DNA of 42,218 nucleotides. Origin: Pseudomonadota bacterium (GTDB lineage Bacteria > Pseudomonadota > Gammaproteobacteria > Burkholderiales > Thiobacillaceae). Below the pieces are notes generated by a model. It searched no databases. It was not told where the DNA came from and saw nothing but the letters and a program-made list of their open reading frames with translations. A program made the translations under genes and the position numbers. Location: positions 1 through 42,218 of the forward strand of contig JAJZTS010000015.1 in assembly GCA_021848725.1 (NCBI GenBank), read 5' to 3'. Below are positions 18,780 to 30,599 of this stretch, piece by piece (within the stretch, counting starts at the first letter, position 1; each line of letters opens with the position of its first letter).

Positions 18780-19726
18780 ACAGCGGACGGTTGATCTTCG
18801 TCGTCGCGATGCAGGTCGCGCTCGACCGCGCGCGCGGCAGCCAGTCCTTGAGCGATGGCGGTGGCCACGCTGGGTTGCGGCGAATCGGTGATGTCGCCGG
18901 CGGCATAGATGCCGAGCGACGAACTGCGTTGCCACAGATTGGCGACGATATGGCCGCTCTTCAGCCGGCGCGGACGGATATCGCGTTCGAAGCACTCGAT
19001 GACCTCGGTATTCGGCGCATAGCCGTACATCACCAGCAACCAGTCGAATTGCGCCGGTTCACCCGCCACGGTGGCGGCGATGCGTTCCCCGTCCAGCCGC
19101 AAGCGCGCGGCCCGGCAGTCGCTGTGCAGTGCAATACCGGCCTGGGCAGTGCAGGCCTCGCGGAACTGCCGCCGCGCCGAGAACTGGCCGCGCGTGCAGA
19201 CCTGCACCGAGTTGCCGCGTTCGGCCAGGAACAGCGCATGATCCAGCGCGTTGTCGCCGCCGCCCAGAATCAGCACCCGACTGTCGCGAATATCGTCGCG
19301 GATCTTCGTCGACAACGGGCCGACAATGACATGCGGGTTGGTCGCGGCCAAGGCCAGCAATTCCGGCGTGACCCGTGGCCGCATGCCGGTGGCGAGCACG
19401 ATCGCGTCGACGAGCAGTGTCTGCATGCCGCTCGGGCCGGACAAGTCGAGTTCAAAGCGGTTATCGATGCGCCGGACGTGGCGTAATTCGCAGCCGAGCA
19501 GCAGCTGGATCGGCAACTCCTCGAAATGGCGGCGCAGGCGTTCGGTCATCTGCATGCCGGTCTCTTCCGGCGCGCCGAGTAGCCATAGATTCGGGTGGAA
19601 ATTGGTGCGCTGCGCGCCGCCGACGTGATCGCTGCGTTCGATCACGATAGGGGTGAGGCCAAAGGCCAGCAGGGCATTGGCACAAGACATGCCGGACGGG
19701 CCGGCGCCGATGATCGCGACTTCCAT
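18776..19726 (-). CDS. Thioredoxin-reductase-like FAD/NAD(P) oxidoreductase lacking the CxxC
   Basis: A 316-aa flavoprotein with the FAD-binding GAGPSG near residue 7, GG at VGGAQR, ATG in VLATGMRP, the NAD(P) motif GGGDNALDHALFLAERG and the C-terminal GIYAAGDITD that contacts FAD. The fold order matches thioredoxin reductase and ferredoxin-NADP reductase of the TrxR type. The redox CxxC expected between the two nucleotide motifs is absent, so it cannot reduce thioredoxin in the usual way. A ferredoxin/flavodoxin or small-molecule partner is possible. It ends within the last 4 nt of wbpM on the other strand and is divergent from the MidA-like gene. Confidence 0.85.
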   Translation of the reverse strand: MEVAIIGAGPSGMSCANALLAFGLTPIVIERSDHVGGAQRTNFHPNLWLLGAPEETGMQMTERLRRHFEELPIQLLLGCELRHVRRIDNRFELDLSGPSGMQTLLVDAIVLATGMRPRVTPELLALAATNPHVIVGPLSTKIRDDIRDSRVLILGGGDNALDHALFLAERGNSVQVCTRGQFSARRQFREACTAQAGIALHSDCRAARLRLDGERIAATVAGEPAQFDWLLVMYGYAPNTEVIECFERDIRPRRLKSGHIVANLWQRSSSLGIYAAGDITDSPQPSVATAIAQGLAAARAVERDLHRDDEDQPSAV

Positions 19727-19777
19727 GGTGTGATTCTAACGTGTCCAGGACAGGGCGGTAGCCGCTATGATGGGCGG

Positions 19778-20926
19778 ATGTCCGCAACGCCCAGCCCCGA
19801 CCCGACAGCGCTCGCCCACAGCCAGGCCCTGAGCCGCCATATCGCCGCCGCCATCGAGCGGGCCGGCGGCTGGATCGATTTCGCCGCCTACATGGAGCTG
19901 GCGCTTTATGCGCCGGGTCTCGGCTATTACAGCGCCGGCGCGCAGAAATTCGGCGGTGCCGGCGACTTCATCACGGCGCCGGAATTGAGCCCCTTGTTTG
20001 GCCAGGCCCTGGCCCGGCCAGCGGCACAAGTGCGGGCTCAATGCGGGGGTGACATCCTGGAACTGGGGGCGGGTAGCGGTCGTTTGGCGTTGACCTTGCT
20101 GCGCGCCTTGCAGCACGACTATGCCTTGCCCGAGCGCTACCTGATCTTGGAATTGAGCGCCGACCTGCGCGATCGGCAACGTGCCTTGTTCGAGCGCGAG
20201 GCCCCCGAGCTGTTGCCACGCGTGCAATGGCTGGATGCGTTGCCCGAGCGCTTTACCGGCCTGATCCTCGGTAACGAGGTGCTCGATGCCTTGCCGGTGC
20301 ATTGGCTGCATCACGGCGATGCCGGTTGGCGGGAGCGCGGTGTCGCGCGTACGGCTGATGGTTTTGTTTGGCAGGAACGGCCATTGACGCCGGGGCCGTT
20401 GCTCGAAGCAGCGCAGGCCTTGCCGGTCGACGGCGACTATCTGACCGAGATCAATGTGGCCGCGCCGGCCCTGATCCGCAGCCTGGCGGCCAGGCTCGAG
20501 CAGGGGGCGCTGCTGTTCATCGACTACGGTTTCCCGCGTGCGGAGTATTACCACCCGCAGCGCAGCGAGGGCACCCTGATGTGCCATTATCGGCATCGCG
20601 CGCACGCCGATCCCTTCGCCTTGCCCGGCCTCACCGACATCACCGCCCACGTCGATTTCACCGCCGTGGCCGAGGCCGGCGTCGGTGCCGGTCTGGCCCT
20701 GCTGGGCTACACCAGCCAGGCCAATTTCCTGATCGCGTGTGGCATCGCCGATCTGCTGCAAGGCCTGTCGCCGAACGACCCGGCCTATATGCGGCAGGCG
20801 GCGGCGCTACAGAAATTGATGTCGCCGGCCGAGATGGGCGAGCTGTTCAAGGTCATCGCGCTCGGTCGTGGGTTGGTCGGGCCGCTCATGGGCTTTGATC
20901 GCGGCGACCGCAGCCACGCCTTATGA
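19778..20926 (+). CDS. SAM-dependent methyltransferase, MidA/NDUFAF7 family
   Basis: A 382-aa protein of the DUF185/MidA family. Its eukaryotic member NDUFAF7 methylates an arginine of complex I during assembly. Family marks are the N-terminal ELALYAPGLGYYSAG, FITAPELSPLFGQALA, the SAM motif ILELGAGSGRLA, GNEVLDALPVHW and LLFIDYGFPRAEYYHPQR. The C-terminal LMSPAEMGELFKVIALG is also typical. I chose the ATG at 19778. Longer in-frame extension runs into the divergent oxidoreductase gene. A role in respiratory complex I assembly is plausible by family, but no nuo genes are in view. Confidence 0.92.
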   Translation: MSATPSPDPTALAHSQALSRHIAAAIERAGGWIDFAAYMELALYAPGLGYYSAGAQKFGGAGDFITAPELSPLFGQALARPAAQVRAQCGGDILELGAGSGRLALTLLRALQHDYALPERYLILELSADLRDRQRALFEREAPELLPRVQWLDALPERFTGLILGNEVLDALPVHWLHHGDAGWRERGVARTADGFVWQERPLTPGPLLEAAQALPVDGDYLTEINVAAPALIRSLAARLEQGALLFIDYGFPRAEYYHPQRSEGTLMCHYRHRAHADPFALPGLTDITAHVDFTAVAEAGVGAGLALLGYTSQANFLIACGIADLLQGLSPNDPAYMRQAAALQKLMSPAEMGELFKVIALGRGLVGPLMGFDRGDRSHAL

Positions 20927-20929
20927 GCA

Positions 20930-21373
20930 TCAACTGCGCCGTTTGCGCGGCTCGTAGTGCACCACGCCGCGCATGATCTCGGAATAAGGGAAGGCCTCGA
21001 TGTCGCCGAAGCGGGCGATGCCGGCTTGGATCAAGCCGTGGATGTCGGCGGTCTCGCCCGCGTCGTTCAATACCGCCTTCAGGCCGAGCACCCCGCCGCA
21101 CTGGGCGCGGATCTCCTTGCCGAAAGGCCAGGGCGCGGCGGGGTCGATATGCAGGGCAAAACGGGCGTTGACGTGCAGCGCCTCGTGCAGGGCCTGGCAT
21201 TGCCCCTTGGCCGCCTCATCGGTGCAGCTGACCGCTTCGCGTTCGGCCAGCAGCAGGCGTTTGGCCAGCGTGCAGTTGCTGCACTTCGATAGCAGGGCGC
21301 GTTCGAACGGACACTTGATCGCGATGGTCGACTCGCGCGCGTCGCGGTAGGCGTCTTCGTTGTAACCGGACAC
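20930..21373 (-). CDS. Conserved-looking cysteine-rich protein of unknown function (147 aa)
   Basis: A cytoplasmic protein with no signal peptide or membrane segment and six cysteines: C21, C31, C34, C50, C59 and C92. Five lie within 40 residues (KCPFERALLSKCSNC ... SCTDEAAKGQC), a pattern that could bind zinc or an Fe-S cluster. The C-terminal half has GIARFGDIEAFPYSEIMRGVVHYEPRKRR. It lies 19 nt downstream of the 75-aa gene and in the same direction as secA, so the three may be co-transcribed. I do not recognise a named family. Coding is supported by codon usage and the compact operon-like spacing. Confidence 0.75.
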   Translation of the reverse strand: MSGYNEDAYRDARESTIAIKCPFERALLSKCSNCTLAKRLLLAEREAVSCTDEAAKGQCQALHEALHVNARFALHIDPAAPWPFGKEIRAQCGGVLGLKAVLNDAGETADIHGLIQAGIARFGDIEAFPYSEIMRGVVHYEPRKRRS

Positions 21374-21392
21374 CGTAGAACCCTCTTGCGAT

Positions 21393-21620
21393 TTAGTAGT
21401 CGTCGCCCGATAGCGTGGGATCGAGCTCGCGCGGCTGCGACAGCATGTCCTCGGCGGCGAGCTCGTTCTCGGCGAAGATCATCTTGATGCTGGTGCCGAT
21501 GTTGGGATCGAGTTGCTTGCGCAGATCGTTGGCAATGACCTTGGCCTCTTTGAAGCTGTCGGCTTGGCCTTGCTTTTCCAGGATGTTGAGCGGGCCGATC
21601 TTGTAGATGAAGTAGGGCAT
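21393..21620 (-). CDS. Small conserved-type protein of unknown function (75 aa)
   Basis: A 75-aa soluble protein starting MPYFIYKIGPLN with GAGGA 8 nt before the ATG (21618-21620). The core FKEAKVIANDLRKQL is helical, the segment IKMIFAENELAAEDML follows, and the tail is acidic. The layout resembles short betaproteobacterial proteins beginning MPYFIFK that lie near housekeeping genes, whose function is not known to me. It sits between secA and the Cys-rich gene on the same strand. A longer in-frame reading upstream overlaps secA and is not credible. Confidence 0.75.
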   Translation of the reverse strand: MPYFIYKIGPLNILEKQGQADSFKEAKVIANDLRKQLDPNIGTSIKMIFAENELAAEDMLSQPRELDPTLSGDDY

Positions 21621-21691
21621 GGGGAATCCTCGAAACGGTATGCCCTTATATGCGGGCGGGGCGCGCTTTGGCAACCCCGGCCCGATAATGG

Positions 21692-24430
<2,739 letters not shown>

Positions 24431-24506
24431 TGAACTGGAAGCGCTTTGGACATGGAAAAAACCCGCCAATGGTACCATAGCGGCCATTTCCCTTTGTTTA
24501 CGGTCC

Positions 24507-24947
24507 ATGCCCCGTCCGCCCGCCCAACCCCTGCGCTTACGCAATCTGCTCAAGGAAAGCCCCAGCCTGGCGGCCTTGCTGCCCGTGGCCGAGCGCCTGC
24601 GCGAACTCAATCGCCGGCTCGAGCGTGCGATTGGGCCGCAGATTGCCCGTAACTGTAAGGTGGCGGCGCTGCAGGGCGATACCGTGATCGTCTACTGCGG
24701 CAGCGGGGCGGCGGCGGCCCGGTTGCGGGCGCAATCGGCCAGCGTGTTGCGCGCCTTGGCCTTGCCCGGCCAAACCTTGGCCGACTTGAAGATCAAGGTG
24801 CGGGCCGATTGGGCGGCGCCGGTTCGGGCCGACAAGCCCGGCATGGGCCGCGAGGCCCTGGCCGCCTGGGAGGCCTTGGAGACCCAAGTGCACGACGACG
24901 CATTGAAGGCCGCCGTCGCGCGCCTGATTCGGCACCAGCGCGGGTAG
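24507..24947 (+). CDS. dciA: DciA-family (DUF721) replicative helicase loader
   Basis: A 146-aa protein of the DUF721/DciA family, the ancestral DnaB helicase operator found in bacteria without phage-derived DnaC or DnaI. The N-terminal part ([30 protein letters not shown]) and the KH-like core ([33 protein letters not shown]) fit the family, and the divergent position next to secA is a frequent betaproteobacterial arrangement. The tail is basic and probably disordered. The ATG at 24507 was chosen because upstream in-frame sequence overlaps secA. It is followed 10 nt later by aroK. Confidence 0.82.
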   Translation: MPRPPAQPLRLRNLLKESPSLAALLPVAERLRELNRRLERAIGPQIARNCKVAALQGDTVIVYCGSGAAAARLRAQSASVLRALALPGQTLADLKIKVRADWAAPVRADKPGMGREALAAWEALETQVHDDALKAAVARLIRHQRG

Positions 24948-24957
24948 AATTGCCCCT

Positions 24958-25536
24958 ATGAACTGCAATGACACTCAGACGCCGGCCGCGGCGCCGGCGC
25001 CGACGAAACCCGCCGGTAGCCTCTTTCTGGTCGGCTTGATGGGCGCCGGCAAGACCACCATCGGCCGCCTGCTCTCGCGCCATCGCGACATGGAATTCGT
25101 CGATTCCGATTATGAGATCGTCGCCCGCTGCGGCGTATCCATCCCCACCATCTTCGAGATCGAGGGCGAGGCCGGCTTCCGCAAGCGCGAATCGGCCATG
25201 ATCGACGAGCTGACCCAGCGTGGCGGCATCGTGCTGGCCACCGGCGGCGGCGCCGTGCTCGACCCGGTCAACCGCGAGCACCTGAAGACGCGTGGCACCG
25301 TGATCTATCTGCGCTGCAGCCCGCAAGAGCTTTATCTGCGCACCCGGCACGACCGCAACCGGCCCTTGCTGCAGACCGAAGACCCGCTCGCCCGGCTCGA
25401 GGCCCTCTATGCCCAGCGCCATCCGCTCTACATGGAGGTGGCCGACGTGGTGATCGACAGCGGCAAGCAAAGCACCCACTGCCTGATGCGTAAGCTCGAA
25501 ACGGAGCTGGATCGCGTGCTGGCCGCGCGCGGCTAA
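24958..25536 (+). CDS. aroK: Shikimate kinase AroK
   Basis: Phosphorylates shikimate at the 3-hydroxyl in aromatic amino acid synthesis. At 192 aa it is slightly long because of an Ala/Pro-rich N-terminal extension of about 20 residues. The Walker A is GLMGAGKT (26-33). The DSD shikimate/Mg2+ site is at 49-51, GFRKRES carries the substrate arginine, and TGGGAV (95-100) and the lid RNRPLL are present. Many proteobacteria keep aroK next to aroB. Here it follows dciA and is trailed by a converging VanZ-family gene with a 4-nt overlap, so aroB must be elsewhere. Confidence 0.97.
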   Translation: MNCNDTQTPAAAPAPTKPAGSLFLVGLMGAGKTTIGRLLSRHRDMEFVDSDYEIVARCGVSIPTIFEIEGEAGFRKRESAMIDELTQRGGIVLATGGGAVLDPVNREHLKTRGTVIYLRCSPQELYLRTRHDRNRPLLQTEDPLARLEALYAQRHPLYMEVADVVIDSGKQSTHCLMRKLETELDRVLAARG

Positions 25537-26570
25537 CGCCGGCCTAGCCGCTCGATGGCCAGCCCAGCCAGGACGGTGAGGGCGAGATAAGGCCAGAGCG
25601 AGGCGGCCAGATCGGCCAGGCCGACGATGTTGAATGGGTTGGATTTGGGGAGCAGCAGATACTTGGCCAAGGTCAGCCGCAGCAACACGATCGCCGCCAG
25701 CAGCGCAGCCGCCGTCGCGGCGCGATGGCGCGCGGCCGGTGGCAGCATCAGCAGCCAATAGGCGCCGACGAAACCGCCCAGCGTTTCCAAAGACAAGATG
25801 CCACCCAACAAGCCGAAGCGCAGGAACACCATGGCCAGCCAGAGTTTGAGCAAGAAGGCGACAACGAACAGCAGCGTCAATGCGCCGGCATAGCGGCCTG
25901 GGCGCAGCATGGCGGCGGCGAAACTGCCCAAGGCCGCCATCTCGAGAAAAATGGCCAGGCCCCAAGGCCAGTTGGGCCGGGCGATTGCCAGGCCGGCATC
26001 GAGCGGGCGCAGGTACAGCGCCAACCAGCCCATGCCCGGGAAGGGGACCAGGCTGAACTGGGCCAGGCCCCAAACCAGGATCAGCAGCAGGCCGAGACGG
26101 GCAATGGGCCCGCTGCGGAACCAATGGGCCTGCCAAGCATGCAGCCGGTCCAGCCAAGCCAGCCACTGGCTATGCCGGCGCGACAGCAAGGCGCCGAGCC
26201 AGGCACCGAGCCCGTTGAGCGCGATGTCCAGGTTGGACGCGTTGCGCCCGGGCAGCAGTGCCTGCGCGCTTTCCAAGGTCAGGCTGTAGCCGAGGCAAAT
26301 GACAGTGCCGAGCAAGATCATATGGCGTTGGCGGCGTGCCAGATAGAGGGTCAAGGCATAGCCGAGCGGCAGGTAGACCAGCAGGTTGGTCGTGAGATCG
26401 GTGCGGGTGATGAAATGCGGCAGCGGCGCACTGAGAAAACGCGGGGACCAGGTGGCGGCATCGCGCCAGAGAAACGGGTATAGACTGCCGTAGAGCACCA
26501 GCAATGCGTAGGCGAGCAAAAAGATGCCTAGGCGGCGAGTCTGCAATAGGGTGGCGGGCGCGATCGGCAC
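25533..26570 (-). CDS. VanZ-family integral membrane protein
   Basis: A 345-aa protein with roughly nine hydrophobic segments. The first third is a VanZ-like domain: YGSLYPFLWRD, then DLTTNLLVYLPLGYALTLYLARR, ESAQALLPGRNASNLDIALNGLGAWLG. These match the VanZ signature region where Asn/Asp-rich turns join helices. The rest is a further membrane region of unknown role. The start codon appears to be GTG (26568-26570) without a strong ribosome-binding site, so the true start could be slightly downstream. Its 3' end overlaps aroK by 4 nt. VanZ itself gives low-level teicoplanin resistance, but most family members have no assigned function. Confidence 0.85.
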   Translation of the reverse strand: MPIAPATLLQTRRLGIFLLAYALLVLYGSLYPFLWRDAATWSPRFLSAPLPHFITRTDLTTNLLVYLPLGYALTLYLARRQRHMILLGTVICLGYSLTLESAQALLPGRNASNLDIALNGLGAWLGALLSRRHSQWLAWLDRLHAWQAHWFRSGPIARLGLLLILVWGLAQFSLVPFPGMGWLALYLRPLDAGLAIARPNWPWGLAIFLEMAALGSFAAAMLRPGRYAGALTLLFVVAFLLKLWLAMVFLRFGLLGGILSLETLGGFVGAYWLLMLPPAARHRAATAAALLAAIVLLRLTLAKYLLLPKSNPFNIVGLADLAASLWPYLALTVLAGLAIERLGRR

Positions 26571-26613
26571 GATAGGGTCCGGCTAAACTGGTCCAAAATG
26601 AGGTGTTGGCGAC

Positions 26614-27579
26614 ATGTTATACGATGCCTTCAACGGCGACGCGGATGGAATTTGCGCCTTGCTGCAATTGCGCTTGGCCGAGCCGGCCGAGGGCGAACTG
26701 GTCACCGGGGTCAAGCGCGACATCGGCCTGCTCGAACGAGTGCCGGCCCAGTTCGGCGATGCGGTCACCGCGCTCGATATTGCAGTGGCCCGTAACCGCG
26801 AACCGTTGGAGCGCCTGCTGGCCGCCGGGGTCAAGGTGCGCTGGTTCGACCACCACAACAGCGGCGAACTACCGAGCCATCCCAATTTCGAGCCCCATAT
26901 CGATCTGGCCGCCGACATCTGCACCAGCTTGATCGTCGACCGCTTTCTCGGCGGGACGCAGCGGCCTTGGGCCGTGGTGGCCGCCTTCGGCGACAACATG
27001 CCCGACAGTGCCCGACAGGCGGCGGCGCCGTTGGGCCTCGATGCCACCGGCCTCGATCAGTTGCGCGAACTCGGCGAGTGCATCAACTACAACGCCTATG
27101 GCGACAGCGTGGCCGACCTGCATGTCCCGCCGGCCGAGTTGTATCGGCAGCTCTATGCCTATCGCGAACCTTTTGCCTTCATCCACGCCGCGCCGGAGTT
27201 TCAAACGCTCAAACAGGGGTATGCCGACGACCTGGCCCAGGCATTGAGCGTGGCCCCATTCGAGGTCAAGCACGGCGGTGCCGTGTACCTGTTGCCCGAT
27301 GCGGCTTGGGTGAGGCGGGTGTCCGGGGCCTTTGCCAACGCATTGGCCCGGGCCCATCCGCACCGGGCGCATGCCTTGATCAGCTTGGGCCGCGCGGGGC
27401 AGTACGTGGTGAGCGTGCGCGCACCTCAGGCCGCGCGACAAGGGGCGGATGCCTTGTGCCGGCAGTTCGAATCGGGCGGCGGCCGGGCGGCGGCGGCCGG
27501 CATCAATGCGCTGCCGGCCGCCGAACTGGAGCGGTTTATCCAGGCCTTTTTCGAGGCCTATGCACGCCCTTATCCGTGA
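26614..27579 (+). CDS. DHH-family phosphoesterase
   Basis: A 321-aa cytoplasmic protein with the DHH metal-site layout: NGDADG (D9, D11) in motif I, LDIAV (D55) in motif II and FDHHNSG (D79-H80-H81) in motif III, plus a C-terminal DHHA1-like block ending SGGGRAAAAGIN that normally binds the nucleotide phosphate. Family members cleave small oligonucleotides, cyclic dinucleotide products or pyrophosphate. The length resembles NrnA-type nanoRNases, though sequence alone does not fix the substrate. GAGGTG sits 8 nt before the ATG. It overlaps the end of the symporter gene by 10 nt on the other strand. Confidence 0.85.
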   Translation: MLYDAFNGDADGICALLQLRLAEPAEGELVTGVKRDIGLLERVPAQFGDAVTALDIAVARNREPLERLLAAGVKVRWFDHHNSGELPSHPNFEPHIDLAADICTSLIVDRFLGGTQRPWAVVAAFGDNMPDSARQAAAPLGLDATGLDQLRELGECINYNAYGDSVADLHVPPAELYRQLYAYREPFAFIHAAPEFQTLKQGYADDLAQALSVAPFEVKHGGAVYLLPDAAWVRRVSGAFANALARAHPHRAHALISLGRAGQYVVSVRAPQAARQGADALCRQFESGGGRAAAAGINALPAAELERFIQAFFEAYARPYP

Positions 27580-29057
27580 TGGGCTACGTGCCCGGTGTGG
27601 GCGGCGGTCCGCAAGTGCATTTCGGCATGGAGGTCGCGACCCGGTAGTTCGTGCGCCACCCACTGCGGCAGCAGCGAGCCCAGGATCATCCCGCCGAGCG
27701 AGGCCAGTAGCCCGGCGAATTGGGCCGGGACGAAGGGGTCGTCCGGGCCGGCGATCAGGATCGACAGCCAAGTCACCAAGCCGAAGAAGATTGCCAGCAG
27801 GGCACCTTGTTTGGTCGCGCGTTTCCAGTACACGCCGAAGGCCAAGGGCACGAAGGCCATGACCAGGGTGATCTGGTAGGCGTTTTCGACCATCTTGAAG
27901 ATGCTCGCCTTGGAGTTGATGGCATACAGGGTCACCAGCACGGTGAACGCCAGGGTCACGATACGCATGGTGGTGAGCAGCTTGTGGTCGCTGATCGGGC
28001 CCATCATCGGGCGCAGGATGTTCTCGGTAAAGGTGACCGAGGGGGCCAGCAAGGTGGCCGAGGCGCAGCTTTTGATGGCGGACAGCAGGGCGCCGAAGAA
28101 CATCACCTGGGCGATCAGCGGCGCATGGTCGATGACGAGGCGGGGCAGGATCATCTGCGGGTCCTGGCCGATCAGCGCCTGCACCATGCCGGGGTCGATC
28201 AGGGTGGCCGAATAGGCCAGGAACATGGGCACGAAGGCGAATAGGAAGTACAGGCTGCCGCCCAGGATCGAACCCCACACGGCGATCTTCTCGGTCTTGG
28301 ACGACTGCACGCGCTGGAACACGTCCTGTTGTGGGATCGAACCCAGCATCATGGTGACCCAGGCGGCCACGAAGCCGACGATCTCCTTCAGATCCAGGGC
28401 CGGCATCAAGTTGAATTTGCCGGCTTGCGCGGCGTGTTCCACCACGGCGCCGACGCCGCCCACCATGCCGCTGACCTCGCCGCCGATCCAGAGCATGCCG
28501 AGCATGATGATGATCATCTGCAGGAAGTCGGTGACGGCGACCGCCCACATGCCGCCAAACAGCGTGTACACCAAGATGGTCGACGAGCCGATCAACATGC
28601 CGCCGAGCTTGCTGATCTCGCCGCCGGACACCACGTTGAAGACCAGGCCTAGGGCGGTGATCTGGGCGCCCACCCAGCCCAGGTAGGAGATCACGATGGC
28701 GACGGTGGTCAGCACCTCGACGCTGCGGCCGAAGCGCTGCTTGTAGAAATCGCCGATAGTGAGCAGATTCAGCCGGTAGAGCGGGGCGGCGAAGAACAGG
28801 CCGACCAAGATCAGGCACAAGGCGGCGCCGAACGGATCGGCCACGACGCCGTGCATCCCTTCGTTAAGGAAGGTGGCCGGGATGCCAAGGACGGTCTCGG
28901 AACCGAACCAGGTGGCAAACACCGTCGCGGTGACCATATAGAAGGGCAGGTGGCGGCCGGCGATCGCGAAGTCCTTGGTGTTGTGGACGCGGGTGGCGGC
29001 CCACAGGCCGATGCCCACGGAGATGACCCAATACAAGATGACGAAAGCCAACAGCAT
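27570..29057 (-). CDS. Sodium:solute symporter (SSS) family transporter
   Basis: A 495-aa membrane protein with about 13 helices. The core marks of the SSS family are the N-terminal NTKDFAIAGRHLPF, ATWFGSETVLGIPA, LYTIFGG-like LVYTLFGGMWAVAVTDFLQ, and SIPQQDVFQRVQSSKTEKIA. The solute (for example proline, pantothenate or a carboxylate) cannot be assigned. The C-terminus is unusual in being histidine-rich (HLRTAAHTGHVAHHG). The gene starts 13 nt after ubiB with GAGG as ribosome-binding site, so it is likely the third gene of a ubiJ-ubiB operon. Confidence 0.92.
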   Translation of the reverse strand: MLLAFVILYWVISVGIGLWAATRVHNTKDFAIAGRHLPFYMVTATVFATWFGSETVLGIPATFLNEGMHGVVADPFGAALCLILVGLFFAAPLYRLNLLTIGDFYKQRFGRSVEVLTTVAIVISYLGWVGAQITALGLVFNVVSGGEISKLGGMLIGSSTILVYTLFGGMWAVAVTDFLQMIIIMLGMLWIGGEVSGMVGGVGAVVEHAAQAGKFNLMPALDLKEIVGFVAAWVTMMLGSIPQQDVFQRVQSSKTEKIAVWGSILGGSLYFLFAFVPMFLAYSATLIDPGMVQALIGQDPQMILPRLVIDHAPLIAQVMFFGALLSAIKSCASATLLAPSVTFTENILRPMMGPISDHKLLTTMRIVTLAFTVLVTLYAINSKASIFKMVENAYQITLVMAFVPLAFGVYWKRATKQGALLAIFFGLVTWLSILIAGPDDPFVPAQFAGLLASLGGMILGSLLPQWVAHELPGRDLHAEMHLRTAAHTGHVAHHG

Positions 29058-29070
29058 GGCGGGAAGCCTC

Positions 29071-30597
29071 CTATGTCCTCGAGATGGTCGCCATCGCCAA
29101 GAGCAAACCCGTGGCCAGCAACAAGGCGATCACCGCAAGCCAGCGGTTGCGCCGACGTTGTTCCGTCAGCATCAACACGAAGCCCTGTTCCAGTTTTTCC
29201 ATATGGTCGCCGCGCAAGGCCTGGTGTGCCAGGCGCGGCAGTTGCGGCAGCAGCACGCCCCAGCGCGGCGCCTCTTCCTGGAAGGTCTTGAGCCAGCCGC
29301 GCCAGCCGAGCTGCTCGCTCATCCAGCGCTCCAAGAAGGGCTTGGCCGTCGCCCACAGGTCGAGGTCCGGGTCGAGCTGGCGGCCCAGGCCCTCGATGTT
29401 GAGCAGGGTCTTCTGCAGCATCACCAGTTGCGGCTGGATCTCCATGCCGAAGCGGCGCGAGGTCTGGAACAGGCGGAGCAGCACCTTGCCGAAGGCGATC
29501 TCCTTCAACGGCCGGTCGAACACCGGCTCGCACACCGCGCGGATCGCCGCTTCGAATTCGTCGACCCGGGTCTCCCGCGGCACCCAACCGGCGTCCCAGT
29601 GGGCCTGGGCCACCCGCTTGTAGTCGCGGCGGAAGAAGGCGAGGAAGTTCTGCGCCAGGTAGTTCTTGTCGGTGTCGTTCAGCGTGCCCATGATGCCGAA
29701 GTCGAGCGCGACGTAGCGGCCGGAGTCCTCGACCAGGATGTTGCCCGGGTGCATATCGGCGTGGAAATAGCCGTCGCGGAAGACCTGGGTGAAGAAGATC
29801 TCGACGCCGGCCTTGGCCAATTTCTTGAGGTCAACGCCGCGCTGCCGGAGCACCTCGATCTGCGACACCGGCGTGCCGTCCATCCAGCTCATCACCATCA
29901 CGTCCGAGCTGCAATAGTCCCAATACACTTCGGGTACGGCGAGCAGCGGCGAGTGCTCGAAGTTGCGCCGCAACTGGGCGCAGTTGGCCGCCTCGCGGAT
30001 CAGGTCCAGCTCGTCGTCGAGGTGCTTGGCGAACTCGGCCACCACCTCGCGTGGCTTCAGGCGTCTGCCGTCCGACCACAGGTGTTCCAGCAGGCCGGCG
30101 GCAACCCTGAGCAGGGCCAAGTCCTTGTCGATTACCCTGGCGATGCCCGGCCGTAGCACCTTCACCGCCACCGCCTCGCCCGACTTCAAGCGGGCGCGGT
30201 GGACCTGGGCGACCGAGGCCGAGGCGACCGGTGTGCGGTCGAACTCGGCAAAGACGGCATCCACTTCGCGGCCGTAGGCCCGGCGCAGCACGGCCAGGGC
30301 TTGCTCGCTGGGGAAGGGGGGCACCCGGTCTTGCAGCTTGGCCAGTTCGTCGGCGAGGTCGAGCGGGATCAGGTCGCGCCGGGTCGATAGCATCTGGCCG
30401 AACTTGATGAAGATCGGGCCGAGCGCTTCCAAGGCCAGGCGCAGGCGCTCGGCGCGCGGTCGGCTGAAGCGACGCCAGAAGAAGAGGATGCGCATGGCCC
30501 AGCGCACCAAGCGCACCCGTTCGTGACCGAGGAAGAATTCGTCCAAGCCATAGCGGGCGGCGACGAACCAAATCCGGAACAATCGCAAGACCCGCAT
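29071..30597 (-). CDS. ubiB: Ubiquinone biosynthesis kinase-like protein UbiB
   Basis: A 508-aa atypical kinase/ATPase of the UbiB/ADCK family, needed for coenzyme Q synthesis at the inner membrane. The family-specific KxGQ motif is in [12 protein letters not shown] (65-68). The Ala-rich loop replacing the P-loop is ASAS (125-128), the ATP lysine is in VAVKV (K146), and HADMHPGN and LDFG form the catalytic and metal loops. A C-terminal membrane helix ([18 protein letters not shown]) follows a basic stretch. The ATG at 30595-30597 lies 2 nt after the ubiJ stop. A TTG two codons earlier overlaps that stop and is less likely. Confidence 0.97.
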   Translation of the reverse strand: MRVLRLFRIWFVAARYGLDEFFLGHERVRLVRWAMRILFFWRRFSRPRAERLRLALEALGPIFIKFGQMLSTRRDLIPLDLADELAKLQDRVPPFPSEQALAVLRRAYGREVDAVFAEFDRTPVASASVAQVHRARLKSGEAVAVKVLRPGIARVIDKDLALLRVAAGLLEHLWSDGRRLKPREVVAEFAKHLDDELDLIREAANCAQLRRNFEHSPLLAVPEVYWDYCSSDVMVMSWMDGTPVSQIEVLRQRGVDLKKLAKAGVEIFFTQVFRDGYFHADMHPGNILVEDSGRYVALDFGIMGTLNDTDKNYLAQNFLAFFRRDYKRVAQAHWDAGWVPRETRVDEFEAAIRAVCEPVFDRPLKEIAFGKVLLRLFQTSRRFGMEIQPQLVMLQKTLLNIEGLGRQLDPDLDLWATAKPFLERWMSEQLGWRGWLKTFQEEAPRWGVLLPQLPRLAHQALRGDHMEKLEQGFVLMLTEQRRRNRWLAVIALLLATGLLLAMATISRT

Positions 30598-30599
30598 GC

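Noticed and set aside
24431-24610. 60-codon N-terminal extension of SecA
   Set aside because: SecA proteins start at [11 protein letters not shown], and the extension is basic, Ser/Arg-rich and overlaps dciA on the other strand.
26869-28818. 649-codon open frame on the minus strand across the symporter and DHH genes
   Set aside because: Arg/Pro/His-rich translation typical of a shadow frame in GC-rich DNA. The two real genes with clear motifs explain the region.
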